From Paracoccaceae bacterium (GTDB lineage Bacteria; Pseudomonadota; Alphaproteobacteria; Rhodobacterales; Rhodobacteraceae), in NCBI GenBank assembly GCA_018607905.1, contig JABBAP010000039.1:17231-81230 (forward strand): 64,000 nucleotides of DNA, in the 5' to 3' direction. A model generated the notes under the pieces. It had not been told where the DNA came from. It ran no database searches and saw only the letters and a program-made list of their open reading frames with translations. Shown here one piece after another: positions 44,422 through 52,556 of this stretch. The translations under genes were made by a program, and so were the position numbers. Numbering within the stretch: position 1 is the stretch's first letter; the number at the start of each line of letters is the position of its first letter.

Positions 44422-45585
44422 ATGAAAACAATAGATATTTTTGAAAAACTAGTCACCTTTGACACGACCTCGGCAAATCCAAACCTTGATCTGATCGAAT
44501 GGTGTGCCGGCCTGATAAAAGACGCGGGTGGTGCGGTGACATTGATCCCTGATGAAACCGGAAAGAAGGCCAATCTGTATGCTACCATAGGGCCGCAGGG
44601 TCGCGCTGGGGTTATGTTGTCGGGGCATACGGATGTTGTGCCTGTGGCAGGGCAAAACTGGACGAAACCGCCGTTTGAATTAACCCTAGAAGATGACAAA
44701 TACTTTGGTCGTGGAACCTGCGACATGAAGGGGTTCGTTGCGGCTGCCCTTGCCGCTGGGTTGGATGCGACGACGAAAAAACTTAACACTCCCATGCACT
44801 TAGCCTTTTCATATGACGAAGAAATCGGCTGTATCGGGGTGCGATCCTTGGTTGATATGCTGGCGGATGCGCCGTTTAAACCTGCGTTTTGTATCGTGGG
44901 GGAGCCGACTTCGATGCAGGTGGCGGTGGGGCATAAAGGCAAGATGGCGGCGAAGGCGGTTATGATTGGGCGCGAGGGGCATTCGGCGTTGGCACCAATG
45001 GCAGTGAACGCGATTTACATGGCGGTGGATTTCATCAATGTTTTGAGGGAGATACAAGATCGTTTGGCCCGCGAAGGTGCACAAGATGACGATTATAGTG
45101 TGCCCTACACGACCTTGCATGTGGGGAAAATCAACGCGGGTGTCGCGCTAAATATTGTGCCGAATAGATGCGAGGTTTTGTTCGAAATCAGGTCTTTGAA
45201 TGAGGACAATCCAGACGCGCTTATGGAGGAAATTCGTACGCGAGCGGATGAAATAGTAGCTCGATATCAAGAAGTTGCGCCAGAAGTTGCGATTGAAATT
45301 GAACGCACACCAAATACGTATCCTGGCTTGGCAACGCCCGAGGAAGCAGAGGTTGTACAGTTCGTGAAATCCCTGCTGGGGGCCAATGACACGATGAAAG
45401 TGGCTTTTGGCACCGAAGGCGGGCTGTTTTCACAGAAAGTTGGCATTCCGACCGTGGTTTGTGGCCCCGGATCCATGGAACAAGGGCATAAACCAGATGA
45501 GTTTGTCAGCGTCGATCAATTGGCGAAATGTGATGCGATGCTGGCCAATTTAGTGGCTCGTCTGGAAGAGGGTGTTGCGTGTTAA
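44422..45585 (+). CDS. M20-family deacylase, ArgE-like
   Basis: A 387-residue binuclear zinc amidohydrolase. Metal-binding motifs: LSGHTDVVPV (His, Asp), FGRGTCDMKGFVAA (bridging Asp), YDEEIGCIG (catalytic Glu and ligand), GEPTSMQVAVGHKGK and, near the end, GPGSMEQGHKPDEFVS (His). The length and order match acetylornithine deacetylase. Because it is co-transcribed with the catabolic LysR gene, it more probably removes an acyl group from a pathway intermediate than serves arginine synthesis. The ATG at 44422 begins MKTIDIFEKLVTFDTTSANP, the family start. Confidence 0.88.
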   Translation: MKTIDIFEKLVTFDTTSANPNLDLIEWCAGLIKDAGGAVTLIPDETGKKANLYATIGPQGRAGVMLSGHTDVVPVAGQNWTKPPFELTLEDDKYFGRGTCDMKGFVAAALAAGLDATTKKLNTPMHLAFSYDEEIGCIGVRSLVDMLADAPFKPAFCIVGEPTSMQVAVGHKGKMAAKAVMIGREGHSALAPMAVNAIYMAVDFINVLREIQDRLAREGAQDDDYSVPYTTLHVGKINAGVALNIVPNRCEVLFEIRSLNEDNPDALMEEIRTRADEIVARYQEVAPEVAIEIERTPNTYPGLATPEEAEVVQFVKSLLGANDTMKVAFGTEGGLFSQKVGIPTVVCGPGSMEQGHKPDEFVSVDQLAKCDAMLANLVARLEEGVAC

Positions 45586-45615
45586 CCTTTAGTTTTTTGA
45601 GGCCTAAAAAATGTC

Positions 45616-45668
45616 CGCAAAGTGTATGCAAAACGTATGCAAAGCGTATGGCATGTGTATGGCACTTT
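45616..45668 (-). repeat. Iteron array, right arm of inverted repeat
   Basis: Read on the minus strand, five TGCCATAC/TGCATAC cores occur at 10-12-base spacing. The 34 bp from 45668 down to 45635 equal 37087-37120 exactly. The array lies in the 144-base gap between the convergent M20 and Rieske genes, flanked on both sides by GTTAACCTTT (45582 and 45672), a string also found beside the left array near 37177. Confidence 0.75.
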
Positions 45669-45729
45669 TGGCGTTAACCTTTACGCGCGAACGGTGCGAA
45701 TGTTGCACGCCCGTTGCGGGAAGGCACGG

Positions 45730-46833
45730 TTAATGAAGATGTTCCGATTGATCCGCGAGCCACATCTGGAAATCATGAACAGTGCCTTCGTAATCTGCAC
45801 CCGCAAGCGGGCCACCGACGGCATGGCGCGAGTGAAGCGCCCGTTGCATGATTTCTAATTTTTCACGATCTTCACGGTTCACATCATTCCAAACGGCGAT
45901 GCGGTTTGCCAGAATTCCATCGTCGAGTTCTGTGCCAAAAGTTGAAAGGGTCCAGCGGACCTCGATCTGTTCGGCACTGAGTGGAAAGATTGAGAGAGAC
46001 ACAAGCGTTGTCGCCGCGATGCTGACGACTTGCGTTGGGTAGGCAGCAAAAAGAGTTGAGCGTTTGCGCTCGGTTTCCGACAGGCCACTGGCCCCCATTC
46101 CGCGACCAGCGGCATTGTCTGGGTAGTTGGCGAAATAGGAGGTAAAGTTGCGCCCCGATGGGCCTTTGCGCGACAGGCCTGTGGGCGTGTAGTGATGCAA
46201 TGTTTCAGGGTGCACCACGGACAGGTGGTAGCCTTCCATGAAATTCTCGACCAGTGCTTTCCAGTTGCAGTTCCACACTTCGGATGCGGTGTGGACGTGG
46301 CGGAAATTTTCAGGTTCGTAGGGTGCGATCAGGGCGTCAAGTTCGGCCAAATCAAACGGTGCTGGCGTGTCGGACAATGAGGCGTAAATGAACCCGTTGT
46401 GGATTTGTGTGGCGAACGCAGGAAGTGCGCAAGTTTTGGGATCAAATCCAGCGTTTCGCATGCGCGGGGCAGAAAGCAATTTGCCGTCAGGCGCGTAGGC
46501 CCAAGCGTGGTACGGGCACACGTGACGATTGGCGTTTCCTGCACCTTTGGCCACGGGCATTCCACGGTGACGGCATGCGTTCGACAGGACATGAATGCCG
46601 TCTTGCGTTCTCGTAATCAGAAGCGGTTCATTCAACAGTTGTTGGGTAAAGAAATCACCCACATTCGGGAGTTCATCCGCACGGCCCAGACAATGCCAAC
46701 CGTTTTGAAGAACAGTCGCGCATTCCCAATCAAAAAGCGATTGATCGGTGTAAAAAGCGCCAGGCATGCTTTGCGGGGCATCAAGAGGGCTGGCGGCGAT
46801 CGAAGCGAGAGTTTGGCGCAAATATTGTGTCAT
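45730..46833 (-). CDS. Rieske non-heme iron oxygenase, alpha subunit
   Basis: A 367-residue ring-hydroxylating/choline-monooxygenase-type oxygenase. The [2Fe-2S] Rieske site is CRHRGMPVAKGAGNANRHVC followed by PYHAW. The mononuclear iron site begins NWKALVENFMEGYHLSVVHPE, giving the two His ligands. Preceded by AAGGAG. No beta subunit or dedicated reductase adjoins it, so it is probably a homomeric GbcA-like enzyme using a separate electron donor. It resembles the second Rieske gene at 49.4 kb. Substrates of the group include quaternary amines and aromatic acids. Confidence 0.9.
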   Translation of the reverse strand: MTQYLRQTLASIAASPLDAPQSMPGAFYTDQSLFDWECATVLQNGWHCLGRADELPNVGDFFTQQLLNEPLLITRTQDGIHVLSNACRHRGMPVAKGAGNANRHVCPYHAWAYAPDGKLLSAPRMRNAGFDPKTCALPAFATQIHNGFIYASLSDTPAPFDLAELDALIAPYEPENFRHVHTASEVWNCNWKALVENFMEGYHLSVVHPETLHHYTPTGLSRKGPSGRNFTSYFANYPDNAAGRGMGASGLSETERKRSTLFAAYPTQVVSIAATTLVSLSIFPLSAEQIEVRWTLSTFGTELDDGILANRIAVWNDVNREDREKLEIMQRALHSRHAVGGPLAGADYEGTVHDFQMWLADQSEHLH

Positions 46834-46901
46834 GGCTGACTCCTTTCTGGTTAGGAAAGAATGCCGGTTTTGCGTGTTCGGTCTGGCTTAATCGCGACCT
46901 G

Positions 46902-47504
46902 TCAACGCCGCTTTTGCGTGATGGGGCGGGTCATGTGAAGGTAAGCTTTGATGTTGTGGGCGGCCAATTCAGGCGCTTCGCTACGTGCCGAAATGGTGAA
47001 GCCGAGGTATTGATAAAAACCAAGGGCGGGGTTTGTTTCACGGACGTCAAGGCAAAGGGAGCTGTGGTTTTTGGCACGAGCGAGCGTTTCTGCGTGGGCA
47101 ATAAGTTTGGCACCAAGGCCGGTATTTTGGGTGCTGGGTGCAACGGAAATATCAAGGACGAAAAAAGAATTTTGTGCTGGGGAAACAAAAAGACTGTCCA
47201 TCTGCGCGATGGTTTCGTCGTCTAAATGGGACGGGCCGCGCAGCGCTTCAGTTTTTTCAAAACGGGATTCGACCTCGTCCCAAGAGAACGCATTGATAAG
47301 GCCACATACGGTGCCGTTCTCGATTGCGAGCGTTGTTGCGTCGTGACAATTTCCAGACCCTGTTGTGGGCCATTCCGTAGCGCAGACTGCATCCCAGTTT
47401 TCAAAAGACTGGAATTCCAGCTCCAAAAACTCGGGGTCTTCTGACCAGATTAGATCTGAGATTTCAGGCGAGAAGTTTTCAGGTTGGCCAGCGATGAGTT
47501 TCAT
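46902..47504 (-). CDS. GNAT-family N-acetyltransferase
   Basis: A 200-residue acetyltransferase from the ATG at 47504. An N-terminal ~90-residue part (AGQPENFSPEISDLIWSEDPEF) precedes the GNAT core: FFVLDISVAPSTQNTGLGAKLIAHAETLARAKN (acetyl-CoA motif with QNTGLG) and NPALGFYQYLGFTISAR. The open frame upstream to 47639 overlaps the next gene and was rejected. It sits between Rieske-pathway genes but no specific link is evident. Confidence 0.82.
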   Translation of the reverse strand: MKLIAGQPENFSPEISDLIWSEDPEFLELEFQSFENWDAVCATEWPTTGSGNCHDATTLAIENGTVCGLINAFSWDEVESRFEKTEALRGPSHLDDETIAQMDSLFVSPAQNSFFVLDISVAPSTQNTGLGAKLIAHAETLARAKNHSSLCLDVRETNPALGFYQYLGFTISARSEAPELAAHNIKAYLHMTRPITQKRR

Positions 47505-47565
47505 GAATCTGCCTTTGGCGTGAACGGGTTTGGCCCCTGCACGGTGGTGTAAAAAGGGGGGAATT

Positions 47566-48189
47566 CTAGTTGCTGGAATAACTGTGGGTAATTTTGCAGG
47601 TGGTATACCCTGCCTTTGTGCTAAATTCGCGTTCCACAATATAAACCTTGGCTAGGTCTTCAAGCATGTCGGCTTCGCAAAAGAGCAATGCGGAGGCTTC
47701 GGCCTCGGCTTGGGAATTCCAATCCCAAGTGTAGCCGTAAGACACACCCTTGGAGACGGCAAAGGCCCCAAAGCGGCCTTCACGTTGTTGCGTTAAATAC
47801 TCTTCGTTGAAATCAATGGTCGCGCCTTGTGAAAACCCAACGAGGTCGTCCGATTTTGCGTCTTGTCCTTTAGGAACAGACACCGCGTACAGCTGGCATT
47901 TGGCAGGGCTAGCATCTGTGTTGCAGCGGTTTTCAGCAGTTTCGCGGGCAGCTTTGAGGCTGCCATAATCGCTGACGCGAAAGCTCTGTCCGCCAAACGG
48001 GTTGATGTAGAATGCGCCAAAATAACGAGGCTTTTCTGAGAATTTCGCAAATTCTGCGGTTTGATCGGTGCCAAGTGTGAGGGTCGAAAGCACCGCGACT
48101 GTAGCCTCTTCGCCGAACTTTGGCGTATCGGCGAATGTGGGTGCATAGATAAGTGTGGCAATAATGGCGATGGATGGTGTTTTGAACAT
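47566..48189 (-). CDS. Secreted protein with two DUF4189-like repeats
   Basis: A 207-residue protein with a signal peptide (MFKTPSIAIIATLIYAPTFA, cut before DTPKFG). Two units share the pattern FGAF....G......D..S...A...A...C: one at PRYFGAFYINPFGGQSFRVS and one at GRFGAFAVSKGVSYGYTWDW, each followed by an A/E-rich helix with a Cys. That resembles the DUF4189 repeat. Function unknown; periplasmic location inferred. Confidence 0.68.
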   Translation of the reverse strand: MFKTPSIAIIATLIYAPTFADTPKFGEEATVAVLSTLTLGTDQTAEFAKFSEKPRYFGAFYINPFGGQSFRVSDYGSLKAARETAENRCNTDASPAKCQLYAVSVPKGQDAKSDDLVGFSQGATIDFNEEYLTQQREGRFGAFAVSKGVSYGYTWDWNSQAEAEASALLFCEADMLEDLAKVYIVEREFSTKAGYTTCKITHSYSSN

Positions 48190-48231
48190 TTAGAAACCTC
48201 GGAATCGATGTCAGTGCAATATTCGTTTAGT

Positions 48232-49398
48232 TTAGCGCGAAAATAGCGTTTTGCAGACAGAAATAAACGGTGCCGCCGCTTTTGGGAGGGTGCTGCCCTT
48301 TTTGGTGGCCAAAATCGTGTTGGATGCGCGCGTCTCGGCGGCAAGTGGGCGCGTGACCAGCGCATGGCCGTCATAGCTGAGGTTGGAGGCGGGTTTGGTG
48401 GCTAGAATTGAAAAGCCGAGGCCGTGCCCGACAAGGCCGCGCACCATTTCGTAGGACGGGCAGCGATATTTGATTTGGGGTGTAAGGTTTTGCGCCGCAA
48501 ACAGCTGGAGGAAATATTCCCCTGAGGGCGGCACATCGAGCAGGATCATCGCGTGATCGGTGAGGGCCTCCAGTGTGAGGTTGGGTTCATCCGCGAGAGG
48601 ATGGTTTTCGGCCAGCAGAATGTAGGGGCGCAACGTCGACAGCGGCGTGGCGTCAATATCGTCGGGCAGATCAATGTCTGTCGTCAGCGCGATATCCAGC
48701 TCGCCAGTGCGCAAGCCTTCGATCAGACGGCGATGATCACCGTCCATAAACCGCAAGTCGGTGCTGTCGTCTTGGGCAAATTTGGCGATGATTTCAGGCA
48801 TCATAAACGGGCCGAAGGTGTGAAAACAACCAATGCGCAGGGCGGTGTCTGATTGGCTGGTGGCAAGGGACGTGACGGGATCAATGCGGATGGTGCGCCC
48901 GTAGGCGCGATTGGCGTAAATCAGCGGGGTGCCGCGTTTGGCGGTAAAAATATCTTGGACTTCGCCGACAAAAACGTGGTGGGTTCCGATGCGCTCGGCG
49001 GAAATAACTTTGCAATCAAACGCGACCAGCGGGTCCACAACGCGCGGTGCGCCTGTTTCCATCGGGGCCCAATCGGCACAGTCGAATTTATCAAGGATTT
49101 CTGCGCTGAAACGACCTGCGAACGTGTCAGAAATGAACGATTGGTCATCGCGCAGCAAATTGACGCAAAAATTTCCATTTTCGATGATGAATGGCGCGGC
49201 CGTGGCCTCGTGATGGACGCAGACGAGCAATGTCGGCTTTGAACTGTCCGCAGAAACGGAGGTCATGGCGGAAACCGTGACGCCTGCTTTGCCGGCGGGG
49301 CCATTGGTTGTGACGATGTTTACGGTGCAGGCCGCGTGGGACATTCCGCCCAAGAACGCTTCGCGCAGGGCTGCGTTTTGGGATGTTGGGGTGTTCAC
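48232..49398 (-). CDS. Fusion: flavin reductase domain + LysR-type effector-binding domain
   Basis: A 388-residue protein of two clear halves. Residues ~10-172 are a flavin reductase (GGMSHAACTVNIVTTNGPAG, GVTVSAMTSVSADSSKP, GTHHVFVGEVQDIF). Residues ~186-385 are a periplasmic-binding-like LTTR effector domain: LRIGCFHTFGPFMMPEIIAKF, LIEGLRTGELDIALTTD, PYILLAENHPLADEPNLTL, GLVGHGLGFSILATKP. The LTTR winged helix and linker helix are missing, so it should not bind DNA. Its GTG overlaps the stop of the upstream Rieske oxygenase (GTGA), coupling the two. Probable role: a flavin reductase regulated by a ligand, feeding the oxygenase (inference). Confidence 0.85.
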   Translation of the reverse strand: MNTPTSQNAALREAFLGGMSHAACTVNIVTTNGPAGKAGVTVSAMTSVSADSSKPTLLVCVHHEATAAPFIIENGNFCVNLLRDDQSFISDTFAGRFSAEILDKFDCADWAPMETGAPRVVDPLVAFDCKVISAERIGTHHVFVGEVQDIFTAKRGTPLIYANRAYGRTIRIDPVTSLATSQSDTALRIGCFHTFGPFMMPEIIAKFAQDDSTDLRFMDGDHRRLIEGLRTGELDIALTTDIDLPDDIDATPLSTLRPYILLAENHPLADEPNLTLEALTDHAMILLDVPPSGEYFLQLFAAQNLTPQIKYRCPSYEMVRGLVGHGLGFSILATKPASNLSYDGHALVTRPLAAETRASNTILATKKGSTLPKAAAPFISVCKTLFSR

Positions 49399-50534
49399 TT
49401 TTGCGCAGCCTGCATTCGGGCGTTGATGTAGGTCGCAAAATCATAATTCGGACGCTCAAGATGGGACAAGTGACCCGGTTCTGCCATGTGCGAACAAATG
49501 CCATTGTAGACCTTTTCGGTGCAACCACGATCCTCGATATTCACGTCATCCAACAGGGTTTTCAGATCGGCGAGGTTTTTCAACGCCTCCTCATCCTGCA
49601 TCCATTCTTTGGACATACCGCCACCGAAATTGATGCGCACTTTGCCAACACCTTCGGGGTGCAGGGTCAGGTACCAGAAATAGCCGGGCGTCAGCGTAAT
49701 CAGCAGGCTGGGATAAATCGCCAGAAGGTAGGTTGTGCGACGACGTTCGCCTTCCATGCGATCATTATCTGGGTGCGCCAGCGCGATTTTCAGCTGATCG
49801 TCTTTGAGGATGGTATGGTAATTGAAGGCGGGTAACCCCGGTGGGCAATCCATTTCTTCAAGTTTGGAAAACGCACCGACGGTGCCTGCGTGACAGACTG
49901 GCAGGTGGTAGCTTTCCATGAAATTCTCGGCCAGAACCTTCCAATTTGTGTCCCATACGTGGGATTCAAAGAAAGTTTCTTGGTAATTGGCCATATCGTA
50001 ATCGCCAATCATCTCTTCAACTTGGGACAGTTGATCAGCCACATCTGGCGCTTCGGAATTAAGGGAAACAAACACCCAGCCGAGCCATTCTTGGCAGCGA
50101 ACTTGGGGCAATTTGTAGTGTTCCTTGCAGAACCCTTCGTTCAGGGTCATGGCGGGTGCGCCGCGCAAAGAACCATCAAGGTTGTAGGTCCATGCGTGGT
50201 ACGGACAAACGATGGAACGGGCATTGCCGCGACCATGCAGCAGGGTGGACATGCGGTGCAGGCAGACGTTGGATTGTGCGCGAAGTTTGCCGTCTTTGTC
50301 GCGGATCACCATGATCGGCTGGCCCGCGAGGTCTTGGGTGACGAAATCGCCCGCGTTTGGCAGGGCATCAGCGCGGCCCACGCAGAACCAATCTTTGGAA
50401 AAGATGTCTGACAGTTCGCGGTTCAGAAATTCCTCGGAGGTATAGACCGAGGGCGGCATGGCCCGTGCTTGTTCAAAAGGTTGGCTGACGTTTTGGTTCA
50501 GCAATTCAACAGCGTTCGGTGTTTGATCAAGCAT
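49395..50534 (-). CDS. Rieske non-heme iron oxygenase, alpha subunit (second)
   Basis: A 379-residue oxygenase. Rieske cluster residues: CLHRMSTLLHGRGNARSIVC then PYHAW; mononuclear iron region NWKVLAENFMESYHLPVCHAG. The overall order and the C-terminal region (LAIYPSLLITLTPGYFWYLTLHPEG) place it with GbcA/choline-monooxygenase-like enzymes. The ATG at 50534 was chosen over an upstream TTG. It overlaps the flavin-reductase/LysR fusion gene and follows an iron alcohol dehydrogenase by 50 bases, so a three-gene unit is likely. Confidence 0.91.
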   Translation of the reverse strand: MLDQTPNAVELLNQNVSQPFEQARAMPPSVYTSEEFLNRELSDIFSKDWFCVGRADALPNAGDFVTQDLAGQPIMVIRDKDGKLRAQSNVCLHRMSTLLHGRGNARSIVCPYHAWTYNLDGSLRGAPAMTLNEGFCKEHYKLPQVRCQEWLGWVFVSLNSEAPDVADQLSQVEEMIGDYDMANYQETFFESHVWDTNWKVLAENFMESYHLPVCHAGTVGAFSKLEEMDCPPGLPAFNYHTILKDDQLKIALAHPDNDRMEGERRRTTYLLAIYPSLLITLTPGYFWYLTLHPEGVGKVRINFGGGMSKEWMQDEEALKNLADLKTLLDDVNIEDRGCTEKVYNGICSHMAEPGHLSHLERPNYDFATYINARMQAAQK

Positions 50535-50584
50535 GGAAAGCACTTTCAAAAGACTCAGTGATGGAAATCATAGTGTTGTAGCCC

Positions 50585-51730
50585 CTAAAAACAACTCTCA
50601 AGCAGGGCGCGCGTGTTCGTTTGCGTCATCTCTGTCGGATTTCCGCCAACGGAGGGATCAATTAATGCGCCAGCCACCAACGCATCCATGTCAGGATCGA
50701 TGACGCCCAAATCCGTCAGGTTTTTGGGGATGTTCAGCGCTGCTGTCAGGTTGCCCACATAATCATAGAACCCATCGTACCCGCCTGTGATCCCAAGGTA
50801 TGCTGCGGCATCTGCAAGGCGGTGTTCAACGGCGGGTTTGTTAAAGCGCAGTACGGGTTGCATGACGACCGCGTTGGTAGTGCCGTGATGCGTGTTGTGA
50901 TGTGCGCCGATGGGGTGCGACAGGGCGTGGATCGCACCCAGCCCTTTCATAAACGCAGTCGCGCCCATGGTGGCAGCGACCAGCATTTGTGCGCGTGCGT
51001 TGATGTCTGTACCATCTGCGTAGGCCGTGATGAGGTTGTCTTTCACCAGTTTCATGCCTTCAAGCGCGATGCCTTGGGCCATAGGATGGAAGTGGGGGGA
51101 ACAGTATGCTTCGAGGCAGTGGGCGAAGGCGTCCATGCCTGTGCCAGCGGTGATCATTGGGGGCATGCCGATGGTGAGTTCGGGATCAGAGATCACGATG
51201 GAGGGCATAACTTTTGGGTGGAAGATGATCTTTTTCTGGTGAGTTTCAGAATTGGTGAGCACAGAGGCGCGGCCAACTTCTGATCCCGTGCCAGCGGTTG
51301 TTGGCACGGCGATAATTGGGGCGATTTTGTCAGCATCGGCGCGGGTCCACCAATCATCCACATCTTCAAAATCCCAGACGGGACGTGTTTGGCCGCACAT
51401 AAAGGCGATCATTTTGGCCAGATCAATACCAGAGCCGCCGCCAAATGCGATAACGCCGTCGTGGTTGCCTTCGGCGTAAGCCTTAAGGCCGACTGCGAGG
51501 TTTTGCTCATTCGGGTTTGGGTCTACTTCCGAGAAAATCGCGCGTTCAAATCCTGCTTCCTCAAGCACAACCAGGGCTTTGGCGGTGATGGGCAGATTGG
51601 CCAAGCCGCGATCCGTAACCAACAGAGGGCGTTTCATATTGGTGGCGCGGCAGGCCTCGCCAAGTTCAGAAATGCGCCCAGCGCCAAAGCGGATGGGTGT
51701 CGGGAAGGACCAGTTGGCGGTGAGGGTCAT
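50585..51730 (-). CDS. Iron-containing alcohol dehydrogenase
   Basis: A 381-residue group III dehydrogenase. NAD binding: FGGGSGIDLAKMIAF; dinucleotide and substrate region PTTAGTGSEVGRASVL; metal ligands in GTGMDAFAHCLEAYCSP (Asp, His) and HALSHPIGAHHNTHHG (two His). Maleylacetate reductases share the fold, but the intact metal set favours an alcohol dehydrogenase. It is the promoter-proximal gene of the Rieske-fusion unit and would oxidise or reduce a hydroxylated or aldehyde intermediate. Confidence 0.9.
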   Translation of the reverse strand: MTLTANWSFPTPIRFGAGRISELGEACRATNMKRPLLVTDRGLANLPITAKALVVLEEAGFERAIFSEVDPNPNEQNLAVGLKAYAEGNHDGVIAFGGGSGIDLAKMIAFMCGQTRPVWDFEDVDDWWTRADADKIAPIIAVPTTAGTGSEVGRASVLTNSETHQKKIIFHPKVMPSIVISDPELTIGMPPMITAGTGMDAFAHCLEAYCSPHFHPMAQGIALEGMKLVKDNLITAYADGTDINARAQMLVAATMGATAFMKGLGAIHALSHPIGAHHNTHHGTTNAVVMQPVLRFNKPAVEHRLADAAAYLGITGGYDGFYDYVGNLTAALNIPKNLTDLGVIDPDMDALVAGALIDPSVGGNPTEMTQTNTRALLESCF

Positions 51731-51821
51731 GGCTGCGTTCTTTCTGCATTCATTTTGTGATCAGTTTGCGCGAAGCTTGGCCGAGGATGAAGGGATTCGT
51801 CCACGACAAAATAGCGGAGTG

Positions 51822-52175
51822 CTAACGGTTTGCTTTTAGGCGGGTTTGCAGTTCAATTGCCACGCCGACACCCAGCAGGACCAATCCGTAGGCGACCAAG
51901 AGTATGAGTGCGAAAACGAAACCTGTCATCATCGTGTTGGCGAACGTGACAGGCAAGGTTGTACAAGCGGTGAAGCCGAAATTTGCTTCGTGGGTGCAGG
52001 TTGATGTGATCAGTTTGATGATGACGATTAGGATCGCGAGGAGCGGTGCGCCCCACGCAACCGACCTGTGCAGCCAGAATTTTAGTTTTGGGCTGATTGT
52101 GTAGCGCGCCCAGATCAGTGCGGCGACAAAGGGCAGCGTGATCGACAGGAGTGATGTTAACAGGTCAGATGACAT
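51822..52175 (-). CDS. Small membrane protein of unknown function
   Basis: A 117-residue protein from the ATG at 52175. It has about three hydrophobic helices (LLTSLLSITLPFVAALIWA, SVAWGAPLLAILIVIIKLI, FVFALILLVAYGLVLLGVGV) with a short loop holding two Cys (TCTHEANFGFTACTT) that could form a disulfide in the periplasm. The open frame upstream to 52286 was not used because it lacks a ribosome site and is Arg/Pro/Trp-rich. No family recognised. Confidence 0.65.
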   Translation of the reverse strand: MSSDLLTSLLSITLPFVAALIWARYTISPKLKFWLHRSVAWGAPLLAILIVIIKLITSTCTHEANFGFTACTTLPVTFANTMMTGFVFALILLVAYGLVLLGVGVAIELQTRLKANR

Positions 52176-52310
52176 AGGTGTACGGGTTCCACAAAGGCCG
52201 ATTGGGTCTGTGGCGGGTATTTCAGTTTTTGAGGCAAAGCGCCAGCGGCCCGCGCAGGCGGGCAGAAAAGGCGGGCGGAAATCCACACGCCAATTTTTTA
52301 GGGTGGTCGG

Positions 52311-52535
52311 TTAGTTTACGGGTTTATCCGCCAGAACTGTACCGATCTGGTTGCCCACATCAGTTGTTCCATCCACGGTCATTGCTACAATAACACCACC
52401 AATAACTGCCATTGTAGCTGTCAAAACAACCCAATCCACGGTCACGGCGCCATCGGCGTCTGTCATCCAATTTCTAATACGTTGAACTGCTTTCAACGGA
52501 GTCTTATCGGCGCACTTCTTGGTACACAAAATCAT
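52311..52535 (-). CDS. Flp-type pilin-like small protein
   Basis: A 74-residue protein. A charged N-terminus (ILCTKKCADKTPLKAVQRIRNW) leads into DADGAVTVDWVVLTATMAVIGG, a hydrophobic helix preceded by the DxxGA(V/I)T.(D/E)W motif that resembles Flp/TadE-like pilins of Rhodobacteraceae. The ATG at 52535 has GAGG seven bases before it. No tad secretion genes are near. It may be a pseudopilin-like membrane peptide. Confidence 0.6.
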   Translation of the reverse strand: MILCTKKCADKTPLKAVQRIRNWMTDADGAVTVDWVVLTATMAVIGGVIVAMTVDGTTDVGNQIGTVLADKPVN

Positions 52536-52556
52536 TTTACTGCCTCTCAATTGGGT

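Noticed and set aside
45622..45858. 78-codon plus-strand frame across the right iteron array
   Set aside because: Made largely of the repeat and antisense to the end of the Rieske gene.
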